A DNA stretch of 64,000 nt from assembly GCA_024364735.1 (NCBI GenBank), contig JAGFNQ010002312.1, positions 355,566 through 419,565 on the forward strand, given 5' to 3'. Under the pieces are notes generated by a model. It was not told the origin of the DNA and did not search any database. It worked only from the letters and a program-made list of their open reading frames with translations. The number at the start of each line of letters is the position of its first letter. Position 1 is the stretch's first letter. Position numbers and translations under genes: made by a program. The stretch is from Boesenbergia rotunda (Eukaryota > Streptophyta > Magnoliopsida > Zingiberales > Zingiberaceae). Below, piece by piece: positions 36,054 to 47,800 of this stretch.

Positions 36054-36139
36054 CTCCTGCACACTTAGTAGAGGTAGTAAACATACCAGGACCTAACTTA
36101 ACTTGGATGATCACATCAAAACTTACCGGGGCACCAACA
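36054..36139 (-). repeat. TE5 5' LTR, last part
   Basis: Resumes the TE5 LTR after TE7 and ends GGGGCACCAACA, matching 23027. Confidence 0.88.
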
Positions 36140-36164
36140 AAGTCAACCTCTAGTATTTCGATGT

Positions 36165-36500
36165 TTGACAATTTACCAATGTTTGGTCAAAGTGATCAAG
36201 GGTTAAGCCAAACATGACCTAATGTTTGGTAGGGTAAACCCAGGTTTGATCAGTTTGACAAATGGTTAGCCAAACTAGATCTGATATTTGGTAGAGTGAA
36301 CATTACCCAGGGTTGGTCAGTTTGACCAAGGGAAAAGTAAAATAGGACTTGATATTTGGTAGAGTGACTAAACCCACATATGGTCAGATGGGCCAAGGAC
36401 TGAGCCAAACAGGACTTGATGTTTGACAGAGTGACAAAACTCATATCTAGTCAGATAGACCAAGGACTGAGCCAAACATGACTTGATGTTTGGCAAAGAC
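36165..36500 (+). repeat. ~62-bp tandem repeat in the TE6 LTR
   Basis: Diverged copies containing GCCAAACATGACTTGATGTT and TGGTCAG segments, about five in number. Confidence 0.7.
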
Positions 36501-36544
36501 TAGTCTAGTCAGGATTAAGATGACTAGCAAAGAAGTCCTTATCG

Positions 36545-36725
36545 AGGAATAAAATCTTGGTGAGTGAAGCTGGGTCCTAGTGAGTGAAGCTAGGTGAACG
36601 AAATCCTGGTGAGTGAAGCTGGATCCTAGTGAGTGAAGCTAGGTCGACGAAATCTTGGTGAGTGAAGCTAGGTCCTAGTGAGCGAAGCTACATGGATGAT
36701 GCCCTAGTGAGTGAAGCTGGGCACG
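36545..36725 (+). repeat. GTGAGTGAAGCT minisatellite in the TE6 LTR
   Basis: GTGAGTGAAGCT recurs about seven times in roughly 24-bp steps. Same position and style as the GCGAAGGGCTGCTGGGC repeats of TE7. Confidence 0.8.
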
Positions 36726-37499
36726 AAGACCTAGCAGAGGGTTGGGCATGAAGACCTGTTCGAGGTTTGGGCACGAAGTCTTGGTTCAGGGAATTGGGCA
36801 TGAAGTCCTGGTCGCGATAGGGCACGATGTCTTTGCCGAGGGTTGGGCACCGATGTCCTTGTTTGAGGAATTGGGCTCGAAGTCATGCTTGAGGATCGGG
36901 CAAAAGACTTAGCCAATCGAGGACTACAGACAAATGTAGAGACGGGTCGAGAATCGAACGTCTCGAGATCCGGGAGTCTCGGAGGTCGAGCAAAAGTCTA
37001 ACCAGAGGTCCCAGTTGGCAAAGGGTATCTTCTCCAGAGTGGAGTAGGTGAGGACGAATTCCCTGGGAAAGGGAACAGTAGTCGTCGATTCAACCAAGTA
37101 TTTCATTTGAAATCCAAAGTTAGAATCAGATAGCTCTAGCTGTCAATCATTAAGGATTAAGAATGTTTGTCTGTTTCTTGTGAGTTTGGTTGTCTTGTAG
37201 GAACCTGGAGTTGGAGGCAAGATAGGACAACAAATGAAAAATAAACAAAGCTTGGGAATGGGCTTCCTGTGCGACTGAATAAACCCAGGTGCCCTATGAT
37301 GAGGGTGCCCATCCCAGGCTCCTCAGTGCTCCTAGGCGCCTAGGATGCAGGATTTTATCCCTGCGCCGAGTTCGCTATTTCGGATCAGAATGGACCACTT
37401 GTGAGGCACCTCAATGGGATCTAGGGACCCGAATGCAGTGTATAAAAGGGGCTTCGACCCCTCAGTTCAAAGGGTGCCCGAATGCAGTGGAATAACTTG

Positions 37500-38217
37500 A
37501 CACCGAGTCAGAAACAGAGCCAGAAGAAAGCTACGGAACTGGAAAGCTATCAATATCAGAAGTTGGTCGAATCACTGCATGTGGTTATCCCGAGTCTCAG
37601 TTATACGATCTAGTCTCCTATCTGTCACGTAAGTTGCCCAAAGCCAACATTCGGGTAGAGTCCCTCCAACAGGAGGTAAATGTCCTGAAGGAGGAGGCCA
37701 ACTCAACCTCCTTGGCTGAGTCCATTCAGAAACGAACCTCAACTCAAGTTTAAAAACTTGAGGAAGAGAATTCCTCCTTGAAATCTCAAGCGAAGGAACT
37801 TAGTTGTTTGGAATGGTTTACCTCGGGTACCAAGAATCTTGACATAATTCTTGGAAAACAGAAATTTGCTCTCAACCGATCCAAACTTATTTACCGAACC
37901 AACTCTCGTTTCATATCCTATTATTCTGTATTTTAAACCAAACTAGAACCCAAGTCCAAGCATTGGTCCCAAAGTTAAACATGACTAATCAAGCAGGACC
38001 AAATCACTATTGGATCCCCAAGGATAAGATTCACATCCTAGATAGTCCATATCGAGGCTTCAGTCCAGGGGAGCCAATAGGAAAACTATTTTCATACTTA
38101 GATAATTTATTTTTTTGCTTGATGTTTGTTTATTTATTTTCTGCAAAAATACTATGCTTAGGATTAGAAATAGTTAGAAAAGGACCTGACTTGATTGAAA
38201 CTTACACAACCTAGTAT
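37500..38217 (+). pseudogene. TE6 gag C-terminal fragment
   Basis: Encodes the coiled-coil and C-terminal parts of a Sirevirus-type Gag: ANIRVESLQQEVNVLKEE, then FTSGTKNLDIILGKQKFALN and YWIPKDKIHI, all close to TE-D Gag. Stops near 37750 and 37935. Following sequence to 38309 matches the region after gag in TE7. Confidence 0.8.
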
Positions 38218-38309
38218 TAGGATGTGGTGAGATGATAGTATGTTAGGGAAGCCTATCTAAAGAGTCAGGTAGGGTAAGGCGTACCCTATTTGGTCATTTT
38301 AGTCCGGTG

Positions 38310-39280
38310 TGTACGATCAAATGCGTCCGCTAGAGGGGGTGAATATCGTTTCTTTGACCCCCTTTCTTCCTACACGGTTAGTTGCACAGGGAATATATAA
38401 TAAAAACAAAACTAACAGTGAAGAACAATGCTAACAAATCGATTTACTTGGTATCCACCCCGGACGGGTGACTAATCCAAGAATCCGTCGGTGGATCACT
38501 CCCCAGATAATCTCCGGCTAGCCCTCGTCGCTCCTTATGGGTGGAGAAACCTCGCCACAATCACTTTGACAATATCTGGACACAGAAGACTACTAACTCA
38601 CTTTACCCAAGCGAGTTTCGTCAAGAACCGAAAACATGAAACGAGCTCCTTTAAATAGGGCTCGAGTCATTTCAGGCCACTACCAGTCGACTGCCCCTAG
38701 GGCAGTCGACTGGTCCCAATCAGATTCGCTGTTACAGTACAACGTTCGAATCTGCCAGCCAGTTCCAGCCTACACCAATCGACTGCCCCTTGGGCAGTCG
38801 ACTGGTCCGAAGCTATGCCTAGGGTTACACTCCCCGAGTACATTTCATTCGCACTCGAACCCTTCCCGGCTTAGCCCCTGAGTACAAGCACTCATACTCA
38901 GACCCTTACAACTCAGTTGACTCTTCACCAGCAGCCTCGACTGTTGCCTTCACACCCTCTTCATCTTCGGCCCTCGTCCCTCGATGCACACGCAAGCCTC
39001 CAGCTTGCCTCTATGACACCCTTCACGTATGCCTCGAAGTCCGCGTCCCTCGGCTCATAGTCCCTGCTATCCAGCGGTCCCTCGGATGCGCACGCAAGCC
39101 TCCAGCTTGCCTCCATGTCATCCTTCACCTGAAGACATCAACCAAGTCCATGTGTACCTGTACACATGCACACTCCTGTATACATATTAGTCCAACAATA
39201 AACCCTAACTTAACCATATTGCCCACACACATCTAAACACCATGATCCTCTATATCTTAGGGCGGCCGATTGCCCCAACA
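38310..39280 (-). repeat. TE-E 3' LTR
   Basis: 971 bp, TGTACGATC...GCCCCAACA, next to the polypurine tract. Carries two 31-bp palindromes (38683-38713, 38775-38805) of form CCAGTCGACTGC...GCAGTCGACTGG. A TATA-like TATTTAAA (minus, 38650-38657) is 25 bp beyond the first. Confidence 0.82.
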
Positions 39281-40430
39281 ATCTCACCTTTTTTGATGTG
39301 TGGCAATATGTTAAGTTAGATAAACATATAGCAATAACAATAGCAAAAGCAATTGAAAATCAAAGCATAACAGATAAGAGGCAACCTCCCCCTTAACCTA
39401 TGCTTTCTCCCAATTTTCAATTCTCATGCTAATCCCAAGTTAAGTTCTCCCAACTTAACTCCAAAGTATCACAAATCAATCAAGATTATGTTTCAACCTA
39501 AACCTAACTTAATTCCCAAGTTCTCCCCCTTTGACATCATCAAAAAGATTGCCCCAAGCAACCTAACCCCTGGTGCCAAATAGAACTCATTCAGATTTCT
39601 GAAAAATCCCTCAGAAATCACCAAATAGCATTCTGCCCAAACTACCAGTCGACTGCCCCCAGGGCAGTCGACTGATACGACAGTTTCTGAATTTCCAGCC
39701 GAAATTCAGAAACGCGTATAAAATTTCAGAAAATCTAGAAAAATATGAAACTTTGCAAATACGTTTGTTAGGGTATACCCTTCCCTAGAAAAATATTGGT
39801 TAATGAAAAATAACAACCGTGCTTGACTTTTGGTACAAACTCAAAAGTCCTCTAAACTTGTCAATTTTTGTATCAACTTTAACATCTATATATGTTTCCT
39901 TAATTTTACCAATTCCACTCACCTTAATGTTACACATAGAATGGTTCTTAATTCTCACTTTTTCATATTCATTTCGTATTTTTACAAAGCTCCCCATCTT
40001 TACCTCTAAACCCTAGATAATCAAGAAAACCCTCCTTATGCCTTTATTCCTTTTTTTTTAAAAAAAATTTGATCATACAATTTCAATATATATCATGAAG
40101 GCATACATAAGGATTTTTAACTTGAAACCATAACATAGCAACAATACAATTTATTAGTTTCAAACAGATCGAGCTCAAATCATGTATCATAATAGAAAAC
40201 CAATAATGCAAGTCAAAATCACACATGACATAAAACTACACAATAAAGCATGATATAAATGTATCATACATAAAAATACTCATAAAACATGATAAAGTAG
40301 CAGGGGCTAAAATCCTGAAGTCATCCAACTGATACAACACCAGAATAAGAAGTGTTTGAGATGTATAATAATAATACATCGAAGAACATCACTCTCAACA
40401 CTAACGTGCTCTAAATGTCGTGCCATCTCG
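39281..40430 (-). other. TE-E 3' noncoding region
   Basis: Polypurine tract AAAGGTGAGAT (minus, 39281-39291), a secondary purine tract near 39521-39536, and a third palindrome copy at 39645-39675. No gene in the rest. Confidence 0.65.
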
Positions 40431-40626
40431 TCAGATCATGTCGTCGTCGCTTGGAGGAGGAGGAGGGGCCTGATATGAGAGATGCATCTGTCGTAGCATC
40501 TCGTACATCTCATCCTGACGGCTGGTAAACCCATTAACCGCCGCCTCAATCCTCTACTCTGTCTACTGGACTCCGTGGATCTCCTCACGCATGTCATGAA
40601 CGTCTTCCTGATGTCTGTAAACATCT
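40431..40626 (-). pseudogene. C-terminal fragment of a TE-D-like second gene
   Basis: Minus-strand frame ending at TGA 40431-40433 encodes a helical Glu-rich tail (DVHDMREEIHGVQ, RQDEMYEMLRQMH) and a Pro run then SDDDMI. It resembles the coiled C-terminus of the TE-D second protein (VQSLREEVEANH). Two stops interrupt it. TE8 removed the rest. Confidence 0.6.
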
Positions 40627-41019
40627 TGTAACACCCCAATTTTTACAATTTGAATACCTGGGGAATTGTTTAAAGTTCGGGACGAACTTTCTATAAGAGA
40701 GGGAGGATTGTAACACCCCAAATTTGTCAATGTAAAATCATGACAATGTATGAAAATGATTATAAGGAAATGATATAAATTTCATGCAATCACATGCTAT
40801 GAAATGTCATAAATGCATGAAATATCATATTCATGAAATATGATTATCATGATATGTTATGTGAATAATATTTATAAAATATTATGTAAATAATATTATG
40901 AATTCAGGAAAAATATTAGAAAATATTATGAATTCATAAACATGAAATATTATAAAATTTCATGATGGACTTGGCTTAATGGGCTTTGATATGGATTAGT
41001 GCAAAAGATGATAAAAAGG

Positions 41020-41089
41020 AGGGAGCAAGGATTGAACCTTGGACCTCCTAGTTACACTCTCCATGTCTTAACCACTACACCAAGCATTG
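41020..41089 (-). other. tRNA-like A/B-box segment in the TE8 5' LTR
   Basis: Minus strand: TGGTGTAGTGGTTAAGA is a strong A-box match and AAGGTTCAATCCTTG holds a perfect B box. Antisense to the LTR and 76 bp upstream of its TATA box. Acceptor ends do not pair. The same segment is at 48820-48889 in the 3' LTR. Confidence 0.7.
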
Positions 41090-42453
41090 TTTCTTGTTGA
41101 GAGAATAAGGAACATGCTTGTTAAGTGGGTAAGAGTGAAGAGACATGTCTTTTCATGAGAAAAGTATAAATATAGGAAGTTGGAGTAACTTCCTTTTTCT
41201 TCTCTTCTTCTTCTTCCTTCCCCCACCGAAACCACCATCCCCTTCTTCTCTTCTTCCATTTTCGAAAACCCTCATCCAAGGGTTCTAACCCTAGGGCAAC
41301 TACAAGGAGGAAAGCCAAGTGTCTTTGCCTCTACCAAGACCAAGGAACTCTAGAGAAAAGATTTGGAAGAAAAAGGTTTTCACATACCCTTCAAGTGTAG
41401 GGTACCCTACGATTTAAAGAAGGCGAAATTTCCAGCGCTAGGATGTAAGTATCCTCTCGCCTGTGGCATAATTGTTATTGAAAGTATGTTTGTTTCATCC
41501 TTTTGAAAATTCACAAGAACTTCCCTAGTGAAAGTTTCGGCCAACTCTTGTAAGGGGTCCAAGAGAAGGTTTTTGATCCAACTTTGATGCATGGGAAGAC
41601 CTTAAGACTTAGGGTATACATGTAGATGGATTTTCTTCATGGTGTCAAGAACAAAACCTAGGGTTTTGTCCTTTAATGGGTTTCGGCCACACCCTAAAGG
41701 ATGTGCTTGGCAAATTTTCATTACATGAAAATAACCCTTAAGACCTAGGGTATACTCATATGTGATGTTTCAAAATTTTTGGAAGGACAAAATTAGGGTT
41801 TGGTACCCTACAAAGTTTCGGCCACCACCCACTTATGGGCTTTGGTTGCTTCTTGATGCATGAGGATATCCCTAGGAACTTAGGGTATGAATTTATGTTA
41901 TTTTTCCATCATGTGTGATGACAAGAATTAGGGTTTTAGTGCCCTACAACTTTCGGCCAAAGAAGGAAAGTTAGGGTTTTGTGTGGCTTGCTATCCTATT
42001 ATGTTCCCATGATTAGAATGGTAGATGAAATGTTGTATATATATGTGTGTTGTTTTGTGAATGATGACTTGTCCAAAAACCCTAGAAACCCCACCTTATC
42101 ATTCGGCCAGACCCTTGTAAATTAGGGTTAGTGGATGCTAACCCCACTTGGAGGATTAAACCATGTTTAAATTGTTACATGAAATGTACTTGAGGTGTTT
42201 GTAGAAATGCTTGAAGGAATGCTTGCTTGGAAAACCAAATCCCCTTACTTGTATGTTTCGGCCAACCTTAATTCTAGGGTTGGGAAGTACCTAATGAGAT
42301 CATGAAGCATGCTACTACATATGTGATGTGTGTATAATTTATGTGACCTATCTTGTTAGGTATAAAAGCATGCCTTATAGCCCATGGGGCACTCTTATGA
42401 CATGAACATGATGTGGTTGATAATATGCATAAAAAGGATACTCTATTGAAACT

Positions 42454-42527
42454 GGGATCAAGAGCACCCGAATGCGTGGTGTGTCCCTAGGGGATCAAGA
42501 GCACCCGAATGCGTGGTGTGTCCCTTT
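42454..42527 (+). repeat. 37-bp tandem duplication in the TE8 LTR
   Basis: Two adjacent copies beginning GGGATCAAGAGCACCCGAAT; also at 50254-50327. Confidence 0.92.
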
Positions 42528-43624
42528 GAGAAGTGATTAGGAGTACCTTTAGGCATATACATATATGAGTAATTGCATGATAAATTACTTTACTTTGAAA
42601 AGTTGTGTACCCGACTCGGAAGGGGGTCGTTAAACAAATCCAATGAGCATGTTAAGGTCATGGCATTGGTAGGACGGAAGGGTCCTGCTCTAATTAGATT
42701 GGTGGCTCGCTACCCCAATTTATTAGGGAACGCGCATGATGTGGTACTACAACTGGGCCCTGGATGATGATATGATATTTTGAAATACTTACCATTATGG
42801 AACCTTTTTGAAAAGCATACTTTTCCCATCATGTGATAATCTTGTTCCGTAAAGTACTTAGAGATAAATTGATGTGATGTTTATGATGCTTTGATGAGAT
42901 GCTTATGATGCTGATAATTCTATCTGATTATTGTGAACATGATATGATGTAATGATATGGATTTTGCGAGTAGGCCCGGATTCTTACTAAGCATGTTTTG
43001 CTTACTAGTTCCTGTTATTTTTCTTATGCTGCAGATAGCGGTAAGAAGTACTCGAACTAAAGGAAGAGGCAGAGGGAAGGTTGGAGGATGTGTGTGGTGA
43101 TGGCTCGGGAAAGGATGAAAGATTCTATCTACCTTAGTTTGTCTAGAATCTAACTGCTTCCGATAAAAGATTGAAATTGTATTACTATACTCTGAATATA
43201 TGATGATTGTGACTACTCTACTGTTAGAAATATGGAATCTAAGTCATGTTAGATAATACTATTATTAATGTCTAATTCCTGTAGTATGCATGCTCAGTAA
43301 AATGCTAGATGTTTACTATTTTCGGTTGCTTATGAATGCTTCTTTTGCATGCATCTAAGACTAGATAACTCTTGCTATATTCTTACTTGAGATTGCATGC
43401 TATAGTGTGTTAAATGATTTGCATATTAGGTTGTAAATGCATGTAGATATAAAAGAAATGAAAAACCTTGCTTGGTAAATAAATCTTCAATAAGCATGCT
43501 TATTACTAGTTCATGTATTGTAACTGTTTTGTTTGGATATACATGTTTAATATGATTGGATGATATGAATGTATGGACCCGTAACCCCGCCTTTAGGGTA
43601 GATATAAGGTCGGGCGTTACAAGT

Positions 43625-43636
43625 TGGTATCAGAGC
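43625..43636 (+). other. TE8 primer binding site
   Basis: TGGTATCAGAGC, three bases after the 5' LTR. Confidence 0.92.
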
Positions 43637-43805
43637 AGATTTCCCCTCCATCACACACACATCAAGCTTCCTCCTGCCGCTTCCAAGTAAGAAATCCTAA
43701 ACTCGCTCTATTTATTTCATGTACAGTACTACAATATGAGATGATTGATGCTTGCCTAACAAAGTGGTGTTAAGGCTTATATCTATCTATTTACTGTTAA
43801 TAGAT

Positions 43806-44852
43806 ATGACTAGAGGGCGTAGTACTAGGGGTAACGAGACAGCACCCCCACCTGATCTGATGCAGGTGATTACTGAGCTGCAGCGTCAGGTCACTGAGCA
43901 GCAGCAGATGATAACCACTCTGATGACCCAGCAGATTAACACTGCCACTCCTGCGGGAAGTCAGAACGCCGTAACCACTGAGCCTCCGGCTGCACAGGCG
44001 CCCTCGGACACTACGGCCAGAGCAGTCCGACAGGAAGCCTATTTGATACAGTGGCAGCGACTGAAGCCGGATAAGTTCTCCGGTGCCTGCGAGCCGTGGG
44101 ACGCCCAGTCCTGGCTCAAAACAGTGGAAAGCACTGTAGAACTTCTTGACTGGCCGGAACACGAGAAGGTCAAGTGTGTCTCGTTTTGCCTCTCCGGCGA
44201 TGCTCGGATGTGGTGGGAACGGGTGAAGGCCAGAAGACCAGTGGACCAGATGAAATGGAAGGATTTCGAGGTGGAATTTCTAGAGGAGTTCTTCCATATG
44301 AGAGTGACCAACAGACATTTTGATGAGTTCACCGAATTTCGACAGGGGAATCTCTCTGTCAACGAGGCCGTCCAGAAATTTAACCGATTGGCACGATTGT
44401 GTCCTGAGCTGGTTAGTACGGAAAGGGAAAGGGTCAGATTAATGCTAAGAATGCTTAGGCCTGACATTGCTCTGAGTGTAGCTGGTGGCGTTCATAGGCC
44501 ACAGACTGCGGAAGAGCTAGTCAGTGGTGCCTTGAATGCTGAGCACTATCTGAAGAATATCAGCCAGCAGAAGCAGGCCCCAGTCAGTACACAGAATCAG
44601 AGTCAGTCAGGAAATCAAAAGACTCAGAACACCAACCCCCACTGGAAGAAGAACCACAACGGGAAAAGAAGGCCATGGAACAAGTCTAATGGTGATCCGA
44701 AAGGCAAGAAGCCTAAGCACCCTCCTTGTGCCACCTGTGGGAAGATGCACCTCGGGACATGCTACTGGGATGCCAAGAGATGTTATACTTGCGGGAAGGA
44801 AGGACACTTTGCCAGAGAGTGTCCTACTGCCGCTAAGGCACCTCAGCAGTAG
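43806..44852 (+). CDS. gag: TE8 Gag
   Basis: Structural protein of the retrotransposon particle, about 348 residues from MTRGRSTRGNE (ATG 43806, preferred over the in-frame ATG at 43752 because chromovirus Gags commonly start near this point; not provable here). A Gln-rich helix is near residues 20-40 and the retrotransposon Gag core near 95-200 (KFSGACEPWDAQSWL, GDARMWWERV). A basic linker leads to CATCGKMHLGTC and a canonical CCHC knuckle CYTCGKEGHFAREC near the end. It ends at a TAG (44850-44852), and pol continues in the same frame beyond it. Chromoviruses usually make one Gag-Pol, so the TAG is either a nonsense mutation of a Gln codon or a readthrough point. Confidence 0.88.
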   Translation: MTRGRSTRGNETAPPPDLMQVITELQRQVTEQQQMITTLMTQQINTATPAGSQNAVTTEPPAAQAPSDTTARAVRQEAYLIQWQRLKPDKFSGACEPWDAQSWLKTVESTVELLDWPEHEKVKCVSFCLSGDARMWWERVKARRPVDQMKWKDFEVEFLEEFFHMRVTNRHFDEFTEFRQGNLSVNEAVQKFNRLARLCPELVSTERERVRLMLRMLRPDIALSVAGGVHRPQTAEELVSGALNAEHYLKNISQQKQAPVSTQNQSQSGNQKTQNTNPHWKKNHNGKRRPWNKSNGDPKGKKPKHPPCATCGKMHLGTCYWDAKRCYTCGKEGHFARECPTAAKAPQQ

Positions 44853-47800
44853 TATATTCAGCACAAAGGTGCTCCTCCCCAGCTTCACCATATGCAGGCT
44901 GCGATTGATGGTACTCCTATTTATCAGGGGCGGTTAGAGGCCCCGCCTGCTACAACAGACGCCCGGGTTTTCTCGCTTACAAAGGAAGACGTGGCGACTG
45001 CCTCTACCGTTGTCACAGGTCAGATAATTATTTACAGTCATCCTGCTACTGCATTATTTGACACTGGGGCAACGCATTCCTTTATTTCTATGCTATATGC
45101 CACGAGATATGATATGCCACTGCAAGAACTAGATTGCAAGTTTCTGACTACATTGCCCTCGGGAGAGGTGATGCCCTCTACCCAAATGCTACGGGCCACA
45201 CCAATCCGAGTCGCAGATAGGGAACTCTACTGCGATCTGATAGGGCTCGCTATGTCAGATTACGACATAATATTGGGCATGAATTTCTTGAACAAATACG
45301 GCGCTTCTATTGAGTGCCGTAAACGAAGGGTTATCTTCCGACCCGAGACGGGGATTCTCTTTGAATTTATCGGTGAGCCAAAGAAGAAGACTGGCAAATT
45401 CTTATCGGCTCTGAAGGCAAGGAAAATGTTAGAGAATGGATGTTCTGGATTTCTAGCTCATGTGGTTGATACTCGTCCTAGAGAGGACCCGAAGCTAGAA
45501 GACGTCGAAGTCGTATGCAACTATCCAGAGGTATTTCCTGATGACTTACCAGGGTTAGCACCTGAAAGAGAGGTTGAATTTGCTATTGATTTAATTCCTG
45601 GTACTAACCCCATCTCGAAAGCACCATACCGAATGGCGCCGACTGAATTGAAGGAATTGCAAGGACAGCTACAAGAGCTTCTCGACAAGGGACTTATTCG
45701 CCCTAGTCATTCCCCCTGGGGAGCTCCCGTACTGTTCGTCAAAAAGAAGGACGGGTCGATGCGTATGTGTATCGACTATCGGGCATTAAACAATGTGACC
45801 ATAAAGAACAAGTACCCTCTACCCAGGATAGATGATCTGTTCGATCAGTTAAAGGGAGCTACGGTTTTCTCTAAGATCGATCTGAGGTCTGGTTATCATC
45901 AAGTCCGGGTGAAAAATGAGGACATACCCAAAACTGCTTTCCGGACGAGATACGGACATTATGAGTTCGTAGTGATGCCGTTTGGAGTCACTAATGCTCC
46001 GGCAATATTCATGGACCTTATGAATCGGATTTTCTCGGCATTTCTCGACAGATTTGTGATCGTCTTCATCGACGACATCCTTATTTATTCGAGGACTTCC
46101 GAAGAGCATGCAGAGCACCTGCGTATAGTATTACAGATTCTTCAGAAAGAACAACTGTATGCTAAATTTTCGAAATGTGAGTTCTGGCTGAATCAAGTAT
46201 CATTCTTGGGACATATTATCTCCAAGGACGGAGTGATGGTCGACCCAATTAAAATTGAGGCCGTAAGTAACTGGTCCAGACCCAAGAATGCCAGTGAGGT
46301 CAGAAGTTTTTGGGGCTGGCGGGCTATTACAGAAAATTCGTAGAGAACTTCTCTCGGATTGCAGCTCCTATGACAGCTCTTACAAAGAAAGATAAGAAAT
46401 ATACCTGGACCGAGGAATGCGAGAAGAGTTTCTCTGAACTGAAAAGGAGACTGACTAGCGCTCCTATATTGACTCTTCCGGAAAATGATACGGGTTTCGA
46501 TATGTACAGCGACGCATCCAAACTTGGACTCGGAGCTGTACTTATGCAAAATGGGAAGGTAATTGCCTATGCCTCTAGGCAACTGAAGGAACATGAAAAG
46601 AATTATCCTACCCATGATTTGGAATTAGCAGCGGTGGTCTTTGCGCTGAAAACATGGAGGCATTATTTATATGGCACTCAGTGCAAGGTCTTTACTGATC
46701 ACCAGAGTCTGCGGTATTTCTTCACCCAGAAAGACCTGAATATGCGACAACGCCGATGGCTCGAGTTGGTCAAGGACTACGACTGTGAGATCTTGTACCA
46801 TCCGGGAAAAGCCAACAAGGTAGCAGATGCTCTCAGTAGAAAATCTTGTGCTGCATTGTTGTCTTTATCAGCTGTGTCACGACCCTTAGTGGAAGAGATT
46901 ATGGATTTCGGAATCGAGATAATATCGGGACGGCTTTCTACTCTACAGATTGCGCCGACATTGTTTGATGGTATTCTGGAGAAGCAGAATCTTGATCCGA
47001 GTCTTCGAAGAATCCGGCAGGAAATTCTCGAAGGCAAGGACGAGGGATTCCGGATTTCCGAGAACGGAGTTGTATATTTCCGGGATCGATTATGCGTTCC
47101 CGACGACTCCGACTTACGGACGAGGATACTCGAAGAAGCTCATGGCACACCTTATGCGATGCATCCTGGGTCTACCAAGATGTATCAAGATCTGAAAGGC
47201 AAATTTTGGTGGTCCGGTATGAAGAAAGATGTAGCCCATTATATCAGCATGTGTTTGACCTGCCAGAGGGTCAAAGCAGAACACCAGAGACCTGGGGGAG
47301 TTCTGCAGCCTCTACCTATTTCCGAGTGGAAATGGGAGGACATATCTATGGATTTCATATCAGGGCTACCTCGGACTACTAATGGATATGATAGTATATG
47401 GGTTATTGTGGACCGACTGACCAAGTCCGCACATTTTCTGGCTATCCGGATGACTTATTCAGTTGAGCAGCTGGCGCAACTGTACGTCAAGGAAATTATC
47501 CGACTACACGGAGTTCCCAAGACCATTATCTCTGATAGGGATGGTCGATTTACTTCGGATTTTTGGGGACACGTGCAGAAGGCCCTTGGCACGAAGCTGA
47601 AGTTCAGTACAGCCTTTCACCCCCAGACTGACGGGCAGACTGAACGGGTAAACCAGATACTAGAAGATATGTTACGAGCTTGCGCCTTGGACTTCAAGGG
47701 AAGCTGGTGTCGATACCTGAGCCTGGCAGAGTTTGCTTATAACAACAGTTATCAGGCTACTATTGGGATGGCACCGTACGAGGCACTATACGGCCGAAAA

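Larger units (their letters stand above)
22106..36139 (-). mobile_element. TE5: Sirevirus-like gag-only element carrying two later insertions
   Basis: Related to TE4. LTRs are at 22106-23027 and 28382-29205 plus 36054-36139. The internal region holds only a gag. A solo gypsy LTR (24743-28067) splits gag, and TE7 (29206-36048) splits the 5' LTR. Without insertions the element is about 3.9 kb. No matching duplication flanks it. Confidence 0.85.
36140..38309 (+). mobile_element. TE6: truncated Sirevirus-like element (LTR part and gag end)
   Basis: 36140-37487 is a diverged relative of the TE7 LTR: the GTGAGGACGAATTCCC block, a TATA box TATAAAAG near 37441, and similar VNTRs. It stops abruptly after the promoter and joins the C-terminal part of a gag (37500-38217), so the rest of the LTR, the leader and the gag N-terminus are deleted. 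TE-E cuts it at 38310. The LTR start may be at 22070. Confidence 0.7.
38310..40626 (-). mobile_element. TE-E: Sirevirus-like element, 3' half, cut by TE8
   Basis: LTR (38310-39280), polypurine tract and 3' noncoding region, then the end of an ORF like the TE-D second gene. Everything 5' of 40626 is missing where TE8 begins, and does not resume after TE8. Confidence 0.78.
40627..43621 (+). repeat. TE8 5' LTR
   Basis: TGTAACACCCC...GGGCGTTACA. The first 82 bases contain a second copy of the pol-end/polypurine/LTR-start junction (a second TGTAACACCCC at 40709). TATA box TATAAATA at 41165-41172. tRNA-like segment 41020-41089. A perfect 37-bp tandem duplication at 42454-42527. Confidence 0.9.

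Noticed and set aside
41020..41089. A genuine tRNA gene
   Set aside because: A and B boxes are good but the acceptor and anticodon stems do not pair; kept as tRNA-like only.
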